Assembly (NCBI GenBank): GCA_947471745.1
Contig: CANJKZ010000170.1
Coordinates: 3,810,001-3,874,000, forward strand
Source: Closterium sp. Naga37s-1
Taxonomy: Eukaryota > Streptophyta > Zygnematophyceae > Desmidiales > Closteriaceae
Direction: 5' to 3'
DNA length: 64,000 bases
Both the position numbers and the translations under genes were made by a program. The notes under the pieces are model-generated. The model did not search any database. It had not been told where the DNA came from and worked only from the letters and a program-made list of their open reading frames with translations. This document shows positions 45,059 to 56,903 of the stretch, piece by piece (the stretch's first letter is position 1; each line of letters begins with the position of its first letter).

Positions 45059-45668
45059 GAAACATGCTAGTCTAACTTAGTTTATTACTATCACCTAACT
45101 TTGTTCTAAAACATAAGCAGAACAACTTCTGACCTTTGAGTGGTAGGTGGAGCTTGGGAAGCGGGAGCAAACCAAGAGAAACCAAGATAAACCGGGCTCC
45201 TCCAGCGTGAGGAAGAGAGAAGAAAAAGGGACGGAACAAACCCTAATGATTGCAGATTCGTCGCAAAAAAAAAAAAAAAAAAAGATCAGTGTAATTCAAA
45301 ACACACTTTTACAACGGTGTTTTAGCGCAGTTGGTTGAAGGTGAATGTGGGATCAACAGGTGGTAGTTTTAATTCTTCGCACTCAATTTGTTTCCTTCCA
45401 TGCGGAAACAATTCAAATAAAGTACCTAACTTGTTACAACAACATTCAATACTGTATATGATATTGTATGATACTGTATGGTGTTGTAAGGAATTTTCCC
45501 GATATTCCCTAGCACATCCGGCAACATCGCATACAGCAGCAGCCGTTGTTCGCCCGTTACAGCTAACGGGGCTTCGCCGACTTCGCGCGCACTGTTTCAC
45601 CAAACCTCGCACTGCTGGCCCGGCCGTGTCGGCCTATGCTTTGGGAGTAGTCCGAACCTCACTGCCAG
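45059..45668. other. Non-coding stretch with A-tract; possible retroposon end
   Basis: No conserved frame. An uninterrupted run of about 19 A at 45266-45285 follows an A-rich segment and could be the tail of a plus-strand retroposon ending there. TTTAGCGCAGTTGGTTGAAG at 45320-45339 resembles a tRNA A box, but no convincing B box follows. The right part leads into the presumed LTR of K. Confidence 0.35.
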
Positions 45669-48283
45669 TGTAGCACTAGCTAGCTCGCACGCACCGCGTT
45701 ACCGTTTTGCATGTTTCGCGTATAAATGTTCGCTCATTCCTTCGCTCATATCTTGTACTCGTTTAACACTTAGTGCAATCCTCGCTACCTCGATTCATTG
45801 CACCCATAACACTTGGTATTCAGAGCTTCTTTCTTTCGGACCGCGCATCTCCGCACCCCAGGAAATCAACTTTTGATTTTTCGATCGAAGGGACTCACGC
45901 ACCTTAGCCCCTAGGAGCCGCTGTCCTCGCGTTCTCTCGTAAACGCGTGCAGCCACGACTGTGCCTAGACTTAGACGAGCCGACGCCCTTCGTAATGGCT
46001 GAGCATATCGACGTCACGACGCTCACGCAGGACCGCCTGAACAAACTGCTATGCCTACTATACGAGAGTTCAGAAGAAATTGTGGCGCTGACGGCGGAAC
46101 GCACCTTCCTTCAGAATGACGTCGCACGAGCACAGCATGCACAATCTCAAGCACCTGGCACTCCGGTACAGCCCGTACTGCAGACATCACAACACGGAAG
46201 CGTGGGGCAACCCGCGAGCACGGCCAGTGATGGCGTTGTCCGCCACGACAGAGACGACGACCATGGCGCGACACACCCCGAGGCGACGAATGCGGCCAGA
46301 AGCCAACCGCGCATCACAATTTTGGCACCGATCAACGATTTGGCACTGCCGTCACCGATGCCGCTGAAGCCGCAGCGTCCGCCATGTTTCGACCTGAGTC
46401 AGCGGGGTGGTCCTACCGTTCAGGCGTGGTTGTTCACGATGAACGTATTTTTTCGACGCTAACTACGTCTCGGAGGATACGGCGAAAATTTGCTGCGCCG
46501 TGTCGCTGCTGCGAGGACCCGCCATGGACTGGTGGCGTGTCATCGTCACGAAGCCGAATGACTACGCGACTCTACCGACACGGGAAGGACAAACCGGACC
46601 CTAGGCGCCGTTGTATTTCGTGGAGGTGCCCCAATACCGCACGTGGGACGCGTGGTGCGCAGGTCAGCGCGCTCGATTTGAGCCAATCGCGGCTTTGATT
46701 GCGGCGCGTCAGAAGCTCCGCGCTTGGCGCAAACTCGGTTCCGTCCAAGACTACACTAGCGGGTTTTTGGCGCTGTGCAAGCAAGTAGGATATATGCACG
46801 AGGGCGAGCGTATCGACCGCTACATTGGCGGCCAGAAGCACGACATCGCCCAGGAAATCCAGCTCCGCGGCGTCACGGATTTTCAGGAGATTCTCGCCAT
46901 GGCGGAGAAGCTCGACTTTTTCTGCTGACCGAGGCCGGGATCCAACGGAAGCAGTAACTGGGGACATCGATCTCGTGGGACAAACGAGGGCGCCACGATT
47001 TGTGCCGTCGCCGCGAATGCCGCTGCCGCACCGTTCAAAGGGCGGTGCTTCGCGTGCAATCAGCCGGGACACCGTAAGAGCGAGTGCCCGGAAAACGCTA
47101 AGGGAAAGGGGGAAGCTGAGCAGCAGAAACAGACCAAGCAGCAGGGAGATGCTGGGAGTCAGTAGCAGACGGGCCCTCTACTGACAGGTCACGCCGCTCG
47201 CCCGACCCAACCGACCCTCACCGAGTGATTGTGCCTGTTCACGCAATCGACCACACCCGGCCGAATAAGGAGGGTACTACGGTAGACAGGCCCATACAGC
47301 TTAGTGGAAAAATCGGGACGGACTTAGCTAAGATATTCGTAGACGGGGGAGCCAACCACAGCCTGATCAACACTCCCACAGAACGAAAACTGAGACTACC
47401 ACTGGACAGATGTTCACCTGAGATCGACGCAAGACTAGTTAACAGCACGCCACTGGCAATACGAGAGCGCGTAGACGGGGTTCGGATTCGATGCGGGGGT
47501 AACTTTACGTTTAGTCAGGAAATGCTCGCGACAACCCTCGACGGAACCGACATTCTACTCGGCCGTAATTGGCTGCGACGACACAACCCGTGAATAGACT
47601 AGACGACGGGTGACTGCACCGTGCGAGTGAACGGTAACAACATCGCCTTACCTCGCTGGGGCTCGCCTGAGTCTTCGTTGGTGCGTGTCTATGTGATGAC
47701 GATGAAACGCGCCGTAGCGGCAGGAGCTAACGTGTACGCGGTCGACATTCGAGAAGCCGAGGCAGCAGACAAAAGGGGGGTGTTTACAGAAACTGTTAGC
47801 CGACGTACCGGGTGACTTGGTAGCGCTCCTGAAGAAGTAAAGTGGGATTTTCTTGGACGACCTACCGATAGGACTGCCACCTCAGCGGCCGCACGACCAC
47901 AGGATAGAACTAGAACTAGGGGCACAGCCGACAGTACAGCGACAGTTCCGAGTGACCCAACCCAAACTGGACGAACTGAGGAAGCAGCTGGATTACCTGC
48001 TCGAAAAGGAGTTCATTCGCCCGAGTTCGTCCCCCTTTGTAGCGCCGATACTGTTCACACCGAAGAAAGATGGGGGATTCCGCATGTGCATAGACTACAG
48101 GGCACTGAACAGGGTTACCATCAAATCCCGTTACCCCATCCCGCGAGCCGACGAACTGATTGACCAACTGCGCACACCCCGGGTTTTCTCGAAAATCGAC
48201 CTTAGAGGGGGTTACCATCAGATTCGCGTCAACCCACCCGACTGCCCCAAGACAGCCTTTCAAACATGCTACGGATCCTTCTG
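45669..48283 (+). mobile_element. Ty3/gypsy element K, 3'-truncated
   Basis: The probable 5' LTR ends CACCCATAACA at 45810 and is followed by the primer site TGGTATTCAGAGC (45814-45826). A possible LTR start TGTAGCAC is at 45669 and a TATA box (TATAAAT) at 45721-45727. The LTR start is a guess without a second LTR. Gag, zinc knuckle, protease and the first part of RT follow. RT is cut at about 48283 and joins copia L. Confidence 0.75.
45995..48283 (+). pseudogene. Element K Gag-protease-RT, broken
   Basis: ATG at 45995 (MAEHIDVTTLTQDRLNKLL). Gag core: PPCFDLSQRGGPTVQAWLF, then shifted frames with DTAKICCAVSLLRGPAMDWW and CKQVGYMHEGERIDRYIGG. Zinc knuckle CFACNQPGHRKSEC is near 47050. Protease KIFVDGGANHSLINTPTERK is near 47335: DGG replaces the usual [71 protein letters not shown], ending QTCYGSF before YLVMPFG and YLDD would occur. 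At least three frameshifts and a TGA are present. Only a distant relative of C/III and G/II. Confidence 0.85.
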
Positions 48284-49915
48284 AGAGCGAGTGACCGGCA
48301 GCCAGAGGAGTGGACTGTGGCGAGGACCAAGTAAAGCCAAAGCGCTGAAGGACCTGCTGCACCATGTGTGACTGAGTCTGTGTGATGGTGCGCCGTGCTC
48401 TGTCCCGGGTGATCTACAGGTCAAGGCAGCTGCGCAGCTCACCTAGGTCTGTGCACGTGTGTCTCTTCTGAAACTCCGACTTCACAAGGGCGAGAGCCTC
48501 AGTGTCAGCAGTGGCAAAGACCAATTCGTCGACGTACACGAGGATGTAGAACGGCGGCAGTGAAGTGTCGGTGCGCAGAAACAGCGACGGGTCAGCAGTG
48601 GAAGGTGCAAACCCAAGAGCCGCAAGTGTCGTCCTCAGTGTGTCGTGCCACTCACGAGGCACCTGACGGAGACCGTAGACTGGCCGGCAGAGGCTCCACT
48701 GGGTACCAGGAGGGAAAGACTCAGTGAAGCCAGGTGGGCGGCGCAGCCAGATCTCCTCATGCAGGCTGCCCTGTAAGAAGGTTGTGCTGAAGTCCAGAGA
48801 GTGAAGCTCGTAGTCACGCTGAGCGGCAACGTGCAGCAGTACCCGAAGAGTGGTCATCTTCGGGGTGGGGGAGAAGGCTTGGAAGAAGTCAACTCCCTGT
48901 CGCTGACTGAAGCCTCATGCAACGTAACGAGCCTTGAAGACAGGCGGAGAACCCGGCGGCCACTTCACCCTGAAAATCCACATGCCAACGACTACGTTCG
49001 CTCCATGAGGGGGAACTGCGTCAACGTAAGTTCCTGTGGACTTCCAGGATGGCCATCTCTGCGTCCATGGCTGTCTGCCACTGAGAGGAGTACTCACCCG
49101 CGATCGCCTCAGCATAAGAGCGCAGGGTCGGGATGTCTGGAGCATCCGGGTCTCCCTCAGGGGCAAGCAGCATGGCCACGAGATGAGGCACAGCGGCTGC
49201 AAGACACTCAAAGTCCTCCTGCTTGTCCTCAAGGACGTCCGTGGCAAGAGCACACTCACCCCCGACGGACGGAGGATAGACAGACTCAGACACAGCAACA
49301 AGACTAGCAGCGAAGTCGAGACGACAGGCAGCAGCAAAGCCAACAAGCTCAGACACTAAGGCAGACGCAGCAGCAGACTCAAACGACGGGTCAGTGACAA
49401 CAGTGGCTAGCAGACGTGTGATAGTAGGGTGAGCAGCACGAACCAGGTTAGACTAAGGGTACTGAATGTCAGGCAGAGAAGACATAGGAGGAGACGGTAG
49501 GGGAACACGCTGTGGAACAGAGGAAGGACGAAGTGCCAGAGCGTGCGTGCCAGGGACAGGAGGCAGACGCTCACGAGGAACACGACTACCAGTGCGACGC
49601 GCGCGAACAGGCGAGGCAGGACGAGACGCAGGCTCACGACACTTCGAAAGCGAGTCTGTCTGCTCAGTGTAAGGAGAAGGAGCGGGCAGTGGTGTGCCGG
49701 GCTGTAACGGGAGGCCAGTAGAAGACGCGAGGCTAAGAACCTGGCGAAGCACGGAGTCAGGCGGTGGCAGAGACGACGGTGATGGCGGAGCGAAAAACAG
49801 CACAGCGGTGCAGTGCCACCAGTACTAGTAGCTCTAGCGCCTCCAGCAGCTCCAGAACCTCCAGCTCCAGCGCCTCCAGCAGCAGCACCTCTAGCTCCAG
49901 TGACTCTGGCAGCAG
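48284..49915 (-). pseudogene. Copia L, linker and RT (3' segment)
   Basis: Right to left: Gly/Ala-rich linker (49800-49915), LPPPDSVLRQVLSLASSTGLPLQ, then frameshifted RT: ARYVA*GFSQRQGVDFF (TGA), LHSLDFSTTFLQGSLHEEIW, and YVDELVFATAD, where the second Asp of YVDD is Glu. A TAG at 48414-48416 replaces the Gln in LGLQITRD. The sequence is cut after TPLAAGHSLS at 48284, where gypsy K begins on the other strand. RNase H and the 3' LTR are missing. The frame to the right continues across M at 57046. Confidence 0.85.
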
Positions 49916-50052
49916 TGTCACAATGTAAAATTGACTAAAACAGAAAGTACAAACAAGATAAATGCAAAACCTAGCCCTGGTGCAAGTAGAAAATAACATA
50001 AGGGAGAACACCTAGACTAGAACTACACAAACTATAGAATTGTAGCTTGACA
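49916..50052 (-). repeat. 3' LTR of element M
   Basis: 137 bp, preceded in element direction by the polypurine tract CTATGGGGGTG (minus strand, 50053-50063). It matches 56904-57040. Confidence 0.93.
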
Positions 50053-50400
50053 CACCCCCATAGTCTAGGTGACGGTAGTCCTGTAGAAACAACAAGAGCA
50101 AGCAACGGTCACAAGACCAGTCCACAAGAACAAGACAAATCTCAGGGTGGAGCTCAAAGGCACCACACACTCCGAGAGCAAACAAGGGACCACAAGGCCA
50201 GTCCACATGCAAGTATATAGCAAATATAAAGAGATGCAAGAGTACAAGACATGCAGGACAAGGCATCTCTACGTAAGCAAGTGTGGACGGGCAGGCACAA
50301 GGCCAAGCTGGGTGCAAAAACGGTGGTGGTCACAAGGCGGCAACGCCTTGGTGAAGATATCTGCCGTGTTGGCCTCAGAGACAACACGTGGAATGAGCGC

Positions 50401-52101
50401 CTAGCCACGCTGCTGCAACTCACGCAGAAGGAAGTAACGAAGATGGATGTGCTTCGCCTTCCCAACCAGTCGGGGCTCCTCACACAACAAGACAGCAGAC
50501 CTGTTGTCGGCGAACAAGACTGGGGGAGAGCGAGGCCGCTCACCAAGGTCGGTGAGAAGGAAAGACAGCCAGCGAAGCTCCTGAGCGGCCATGGCCGCAG
50601 CGTACACCTCTGCCTCACAGCTGGAACCGGCGACGGACGACGCCCGAGTCGACCGCCACGAGACAGCACCTGTCCCGAGCCTAAAGTAGTACCCCTGTGT
50701 AGACCGACGCGTCTCCGCGTCGTCGGCCCACGACGAGTCTGAGTAACCTGTGAGTGTAACTGGCTGCTTCCCTCCAAGGACAAGTCCCATGCCTGATGTA
50801 CTCGCCACATACTTCGCCACCCTCTTAGCAGCGGACCAGTGGGACGGTCGGTGTCTCCCAGGCGCAACAAAGCGCGCTAGGACGCTAAGAGGGTAAGCTA
50901 GGTCTGGGCGAGTACAGGTTATCAGGTACATGAGACAACCCACCAGCTCAGGATATGGACCACTGGACTCAAATGAGTCGTCCGAAGGTGGAGCCGTGAG
51001 CCCATGATCCACACCAAGAGGGGTGAGCTGTACCTTGGAGAACGGGAAGCGAAACCGCGTGAGGATCTGCTCGACCATATGCGACTGAGTCAGCGTAATG
51101 GTGCGAGCTGCCCTGTCCCTGGTGATCTGCAGGCCAAGGTAGTGCTGCAGCTCACCAAGGTCAGTGCAAGTGTGTCTCCTCTGCAGTTCCTCCTTCACAG
51201 AGGCCAGCGCGCGTCGGTCGGGAGTGGCGAACACCAGGTCGTCGACGTAGACCAGGACAAAGAACGGGGTCGAGCCACGGTGAACGAATAGTGACGGGTC
51301 AGCAGACGACGGAAAGAAGTCAAGCGCTGCAAGGGTCGAGCGAAGTGTGTCGTGCCACTCACGTGGAGCCTGATGCAGGCCGTAGACTGGTCGACGCAGC
51401 TGCCACTGGGTCCCAGGTGGGAAAGAGCCAGTGAAGCCAGGCGGGCGACGCAGCCAGATCTGCTCGTGCAGGCTCCCCTGAAGGAACGCAAAGGTCTGGA
51501 AGAAGTCCACCCCCTCTCGCTGACTGAAGCCTCTCGCCACATAGTGCGCCTTGAACACTAGTGGTGATCCAGGCGGCCGCTTCACCTTGTAGAGCCATCG
51601 GCCACTGACGATGTTCGTCCCAGGTGGTGGGACTGCGTCGACGTAAGTGCCTGTGGACCTATAAGATGCCATCTCTGCCTCCTCAGCTGCTATCCAGTAC
51701 GATGCCCAGGGTCCCGAGACCGCCTCAGCATGATTGCGAGGTATCGGGATGTCAAGAGCGTTTGGATCCCCCTCAGGGGTAAGCAGCATGGCGCAGAGAT
51801 GAGGAACAGCGGCCGCAAGGAAACCAAGCTCAAACTGCCTGTCCGCTAGGATCTCCAGGGGAAAGACAGGAGCACCCCCAGAGGACGGAAAACGAGCAGG
51901 GCCACTCACCAAGTGAGTGGTGTAGTCAAGGCTGTGGGAAGAGGCAAAGCCAGCGACAGTGGTAACAAGTGCTGAGACAGACGACAGGGGTGCAGTCGGG
52001 TGAGTGACCAACGCGGACAAAACACGGGAGATGACAGGACGGGAGGCACGAAGGTAGTCGGACAACGGGTCGTGAAGCACAGTGAGGGACGACTCAGGAG
52101 G
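50401..52101 (-). pseudogene. Element M RT-RNase H
   Basis: Runs on from a TAG at 52102-52104. RT: WLYKVKRPPGSPLVFKAHYVARG, then VDFFQTF joined directly to AFLQGSLHEQ at about 51489. Thirty residues present in N are deleted in frame, including motif A (LHSLDFSTA), so the first catalytic Asp is gone. Motif C VYVDDLVFATPD is intact (near 51240). RNase H: GYSDSSWADDAETRRSTQGY, SSCEAEVYAAAMAAQELRW, FADNRSAVLLCEE. The frame ends at a TAG after LRELQQRG (50401-50403). The final ADIFTK-like block follows in another frame. Confidence 0.9.
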
Positions 52102-52104
52102 CTA

Positions 52105-53144
52105 TGGAAGGACTGGAGGAGGTGGAACACGAGAGCGAAGAACAAGGTGGAATGGACCGTCTGCACGGTAACGGGACCGACGACGCTCTGGGGACACAAC
52201 ACGACTGAGGGGAGAACGACGAGTCCACTGGGACGAGGACAGGGACTCAACAAGGGGAACAGGAGGGGACGGTAGGGGACCACGAACAAAGCGTGCAGGT
52301 GCTGGGTCGGGGAGGTCGCGTAGTCGCAGTCGCTGCTGCTCCGCCTCCTCTGGCGTCTGCTGCGACGGTACCGGCCCCTGCTGCTGCTCCTGTGGCTCCG
52401 CGTCTGCCCTCTCTTGCTGCGACTGCAGCTGCACTCGCTGCTGCGACCGGAACTCCTGTGCTACCCTCTCCTGCTGCAGCCGTGACTCCTCCTCTACTCT
52501 TTCCTGCTGGGTCTGTAACTGCACCTGCTGTTGCGGGTGGGACTGGTGCTCTACCCTCTCCTGGTGCGGCCGTGACTGGTTCTCTACTCTCTCATGCTGT
52601 GTCTGTAACTGCACCTGCTGCTATGGGCGGGACTCCTGCTCTACGCTCTCCTGGTGCGGTCGTGACTCCTCCTCTACCCTCTCCTGCTACGGCTGTGACT
52701 CCTCCTCTACTCTCTCGTGCTGCTGCTGCGGCGGCTGCTTCTGCTGCTGCTGCTGCTGCTGCTCCTGCTGCTGTGCCCTCTCAAACCGCTCACGCTCCTC
52801 CCTCTCCAACCTGAGGAGTCGCTGCTCACGGGTCAGGAAACGTACAGTGCGTGGTTTGGGCGCCATAGTGCTAGTGCCTCCAGCTCCAGCACCCCCAGAA
52901 CCAGCACCCCCACCACCGACACCCCCGGGGCCTCCAGTACCTCCCGCAGGAACACCCCAAGGCTCCGCAGCAACCGGCCGCAGACAAGAACGAGGAGGAA
53001 ACTGCGGGACGGACGGGAAGCCAGGGGGTGAGGCGGGGTGAGGCCGCCGAGTCGAGGCTGCCGTGTCCTCCACAGGAGTGACCTCTACGCCCACAACCCC
53101 TGCACCCCCAGAGCCGACACCACCAGCTCCTGCAGCCCCAGTAC
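52105..53144 (-). pseudogene. Element M linker between integrase and RT
   Basis: Gly/Ala-rich stretch (GGVGGGGAGSGGAGAGG), then RFLTREQRLLRLEREERERFERA and a Gln/Glu-rich array of about 17-residue repeats (QQERVEEES, QQQVQLQ), likely coiled coil. It ends in RDLPDPAPARFVRGPLPSP and RRSRYRADGPFHLVLRSRV. TAG stops at 52687-52689 and 52102-52104 both stand where N has CAG. The 52300-52740 region is CTGCTG/CTCCTG-rich DNA. A linker of this length is unusual for copia and is shared with N. Confidence 0.8.
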
Positions 53145-53146
53145 CC

Positions 53147-54009
53147 TCACCCTCCGCAAGTGCACCTACCGCACCCCCAGACACGACAGGGACTGGACGC
53201 TGCGGGGGGGAAGACTGCAGAGTGACGTGCGACACACCTGACGGGGCAGGACGCGAGGGGGGGGGGGGCTACCGGGGCGACCGGTGGGGGCTCAAGGGTG
53301 AGGAACATCGGGGGGGAAAAGACCTCAGTACCTCGGTGGGGGCGACTCCTGTAGTAATAGACAGACTCGTCGAACATGACGTCCTGAGAAGCGAAGAACC
53401 CGCAGGTGACCGGGTCGTAGAACACCCAGCCGGAGGCGTCCAAAGGAAAGTCAAGAAAGACGCAGGCACGAGTGCGCGCAGACAACTTGTTCGCGCCAGG
53501 GGCGCAAACGTGAGCCAGACAACCCCAGACACGGAAGTCAGCTGCTACACCCTGTAACCTGACCAGAGAGAGACTGGCGTCACCGGTGGCCGTGCGTCAC
53601 TGGGCCACAGGTTCAGCTGGTGCGCGGCGTAGCAGACTGCCTGAGGCCACAAGAACTGAGGGGCACCGGCATGGCACATGGAGGTCCGGGCAACCTCCAT
53701 GACCAGGCCGATGCGTCGCTCGGCTACCCCGTTCTGCTGCGGTGAGGCTGGTAGCGTGTAAGACTGGATGATCCCCCGACCCTGACAGAACGTCTCCAGG
53801 CGAGTGGAAGAAAACTCACCACCACGATCCGAGTGTAGGCAAAGCCCACACAGGCCCTGGGCACCACCCCACGCTAGCAGCCACGGCTCGAGGACGGTAG
53901 GCACGTCGGCCTTCCGTCGCAAGGGGAAAACCGTGGTGTAGCGGGAGTAGTCGTCCACCACAATCAGGAAGTAGCGCTCCTGACGTGGCCCAAGGACCGG
54001 GGAGGGGCC
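53147..54009 (-). pseudogene. Element M integrase
   Basis: Continues after the TAG at 54010-54012 (Trp in N: HLDVWGPSP). VVDDYSRYTTVFPLRRKADV, LHSDRGGEFSSTRLE (second Asp) and SPQQNGVAERRIGLVMEVA (Glu) mark the core. A frameshift near 53545 interrupts before VFLDFPLDASGWVFYDPVT and DESVYYYRSRPHRG. The domain removes 3' ends and joins cDNA to target DNA in functional relatives. Confidence 0.87.
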
Positions 54010-55155
54010 CTAGACGTCCAAGTGCAGGGTCTGGAAGGGAGCCGTGGTGGGGGGGAACGAGGAGGAGTCAGGAGCAGCGCGCTGCCGACCCTCGACGCAA
54101 GGAGTGCACAGCGGCGCAGGCGAGCGGGGAAGCGGTGCAAGCGACTCTGGGAGACCTGAGACCAGACGGTAACGTGCCATCCTACTGAGACGCGGAAACG
54201 ACGGGTGACCTAGACGGTGGTGCCAGAGGACCGACGGGTGGGTGAGAGACCGACAGTCACACGACACAGCAGCTACCTGACCTGACCTGACCTGACCTGA
54301 CCAAGTGTGGTGGGACCTAGTGTGTAGTGAGTACAGACCAGAGCCTGGCTCCCTGTGAAAAGTGGCCAGAGGGGCCCCAGTGGTACCGACTGTGCAGGAG
54401 GCAACAGGCTCGTCGATTGGGAAAGTAGTGACTACACCTAAGTCGTGGAGGTGACTGACACCCACCAGGTTCCTGGAGAACGAGGGGGTGTAGTAACCTG
54501 TGAGGAACCCAGAGGGAGCCGCCGGACACGGGAGAGTGGTGGTGCTGCGGGCAACTACAGGTCCCACAGAGGGGTCAGCCAAGGCGACAGTGACTGGAGA
54601 GCGCAGTGGTGTGAGGTCAGTACAGTCGGGAAAGAAACAGCTAGACGCTCCAGAGTCTAGGGTGAAGGAAAGCTGTGCAGTCTGTGAGGTCGCACCCGAG
54701 CCAGCTACAAAGGCTGGTAGACTAGTAGTAGCTGCAGCTCCTACACAAAGACCCTCAGAGGCGCCTGGACTGGAAACAACACACGCACCAAGACTGGAAA
54801 CGCATGTCTCTACTCGTGCAGTCGGGAACGGTCCTAGACCAGGTAGGTGAGACTCAACTGGTGCAGTAGTGCGCTGGCGAAGTCGCGAGGGCCAGTGCGG
54901 TGTAATAGCGTGAGGACCAAAACGCTCACGGTGGAGGTCGTCGAGTCGACGGTAGCAGCTGGACGCAGAGTGGTCAAGACTCCAACAGGTGGTGCCAGCA
55001 CCAGGGCCTGTCAGGGCCCGGTACCCGCAGGGGCCGACGTCTCGCCCACTGCTAGCTGAGCCACTTCTGGGGGCTCCACCGTTTGGACCCGCAGGTCCCC
55101 ACTGCCGGGAGTGCTGCGGCTGGCCCTGCTGCTGTAGAACTCTAGTACATGCCAT
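54010..55155 (-). pseudogene. Element M protease and pre-integrase
   Basis: 381 residues. It starts at MACTRVLQQQGQPQHSRQWG, continues GTTCWSLDHSASSCYRRLDDLHRERFG (equivalent to the Cys/His segment of B's Gag end). Protease LSFTLDSGASSCFF is near 190, and the pre-integrase zinc finger is SVLWHHRLGHPSF ... CTPCVEGRQR. It ends HLDV followed by TAG at 54010-54012. No capsid domain lies upstream in this frame. A five-copy CCTGA repeat (about 54276-54300) encodes SGQVRSGQV. Confidence 0.88.
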
Positions 55156-55159
55156 GTGA

Positions 55160-56400
55160 GCCTATGCTGTTGCTGGTTCTGCTGGGGGCAGCCTAAGCTG
55201 CTGCTGGTTCTGCTGGGGGCAGCCTAAGCTGCTGCTGGTGCACTAGGGGCAGCCTAAGCTGCTGATGGTGCGCTGGCGGTAGCCTAAGCTGCTGCTCGAG
55301 CGCTAGGGCAGCCTATGCTGCTTCTGGTTTTGCTGGGGGCAGCCTAAACTGCTGCTACTGGTGGGACAGCGGGTGCGGTTTGGTGCGGTTCTGTGCAATT
55401 CAGTGCGGTTCTGCGCGGTTCTGTGCGGTTCTATGCAGTTCTGCGGGGTGGAGAGTACCGGGTGGGGCAGCTGATTCTGGGTGAGGTGACTGGAACAGGT
55501 GGGGCAGCAGCTCTGGCTGGAACGGGTGGGGCAGCGGGTGCGGTTCTGTGCAGTTCTGTGCAGTTCAGTGCGGTTCTGCGCGGTTCTGTGCGGTTCTGTG
55601 TGGTTCTGCGGGGTGGAGAGTACCGGGTGGGGCGGCTGATTCTGGGTGAGGTGACTGGAACGGGTGGGGCAGCAGCTCTGGCTGGAACGGGTGGGGCAGC
55701 GGGTGCGGTTCTGTGCGGTTCTGTGCAGTCCAATGCGGTTCTGCGCGGTTCTGTGCGGTTCAGTGCGATCTGCGGGGTGGAGAGTACCGGGTGGGGAGGC
55801 TGATTTCGGGTGAGGTGACTAGAACGGGTGGGGCAGCAGCTTTGGCTGGAACGGGTGGGGCAGCGGGTGCGGTTCTGTGCGGTTCTGTGCAGTTCAGTGC
55901 GGTTCTGCGCGGTTCTGTGCGGTTCTGTGCGGTTCTGCGGGGTGGAGAGTACCGGGGTGGGGAGGCTGATTTCGGGTGAGGTGACTAGAACGGGTAGGGC
56001 AGCAGCTCTGGCTGGAACGGGTGGGGCAGCGGGTGCGGTTCTGTGCAGTTCAGTGCGGTTCTGCGCGGTTTTGTGCGGTTCTGTGCGGTTCTGCGGGGTG
56101 GAGAGTACCGGGTGGGGAGGCTGATTTCGGGTGAGGTGACTAGAACGGGTGGGGCAGCAGCTCTGGCTGGAACGGGTGGGGCAGCGGGTGCGGTTCTGTG
56201 CGGTTCTGTGCAGTTCAGTGCGGTTCTGCGCGGTTCTGTGCGGTTCTGTGCGGTTCTGCGGGGTGGAGAGTACCGGGTGGGGAGGCTGATTTCGGGTGAG
56301 GTGACTAGAACGGGTGGGGCAGCAGCTCTGGCTGGAACGGGTGGGGCAACGGGTGCGGTTCTGTGCGGTTCTGTGCAGTTCAGTCCGATTTCTGGTGTGG
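55160..56400. repeat. Tandem repeats in place of M's capsid gene
   Basis: 55163-55350 has ~31-60-bp repeats on GCAGCCTAAGCTGCTGCTGGT. 55370-56390 has six ~165-bp units; the landmark GGGGTGGAGAGTACC recurs with spacings 165, 164, 165, 156 and 165 (first at ~55445). Each unit contains several ~10-bp CGGTTCTGTG sub-repeats. Open frames on both strands are by-products of the period being near a multiple of three. The same units appear in N at 63835-64000. Confidence 0.9.
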
Positions 56401-56903
56401 CGGCAGATTTCTGCTCGTGGGGCGGCAGATCGCGGGTGAGGCGACGGCTAACAGACCGGGCGGCGGGTAAGGCAGCGGGTGGGGCCGCGTCTAACGGGTG
56501 GGGCGGCGGTTATGACGGTGGGAAACAGGTGGGGCGACGGGTCGCTCGTGCGCGCGGCTGCTGCTGTGCGTGCGTGCGACTAACTACGGGGCCGCGGGGC
56601 CCGCTAGCGAAGGAGCTTCGGGGCCCACGAACGAAGGGCCGCGGGGCCCGCTAACGAACAGCCGCGACGGGTGACGGGCGACGGGAAAAAAAAAAAAGGA
56701 AACGGCCGCGATCGACGGGGGGAAACGGGCGACGGGCGACTGGCGACCGGGGGGGGGGGGGGGGGGGGCGGTCTACAGGCGACGGGGCTAAGGTAAGCGC
56801 GCTACGGGCGGTCTAGGACGGGGCGCGACTAGGTGGGCCCATGATAGTCGGGTGATTTTTCCTAAGGGGAAAATCTCGCTAGGGTTAACCTAGCTCTATA
56901 CCA
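56401..56903 (-). other. Element M leader: GC-rich, poly-G run, primer site
   Basis: GC-rich, non-coding, with ACGGGCGACGGG words, an A-run (about 56686-56697) and an uninterrupted run of about 20 G (about 56749-56768). The minus strand at 56892-56903 reads TGGTATAGAGCT, one base short of the initiator-Met primer site. Confidence 0.7.

Noticed and set aside
45317..45390. tRNA gene
   Set aside because: Only an A-box-like word; no acceptor pairing or B box found by eye.
54276..54300. CCTGA short tandem repeat as a regulatory site
   Set aside because: It lies in the protease-integrase frame (SGQVRSGQV) and recurs in N at the same coding position.
55370..56390. CRISPR-like array
   Set aside because: Units are whole ~165-bp tandem repeats without unique spacers, within a copia element.
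55393..56654. Repetitive plus-strand proteins encoded by the ~165-bp units
   Set aside because: Frames change with the repeat and run against element M's coding strand; period near a multiple of three explains them.
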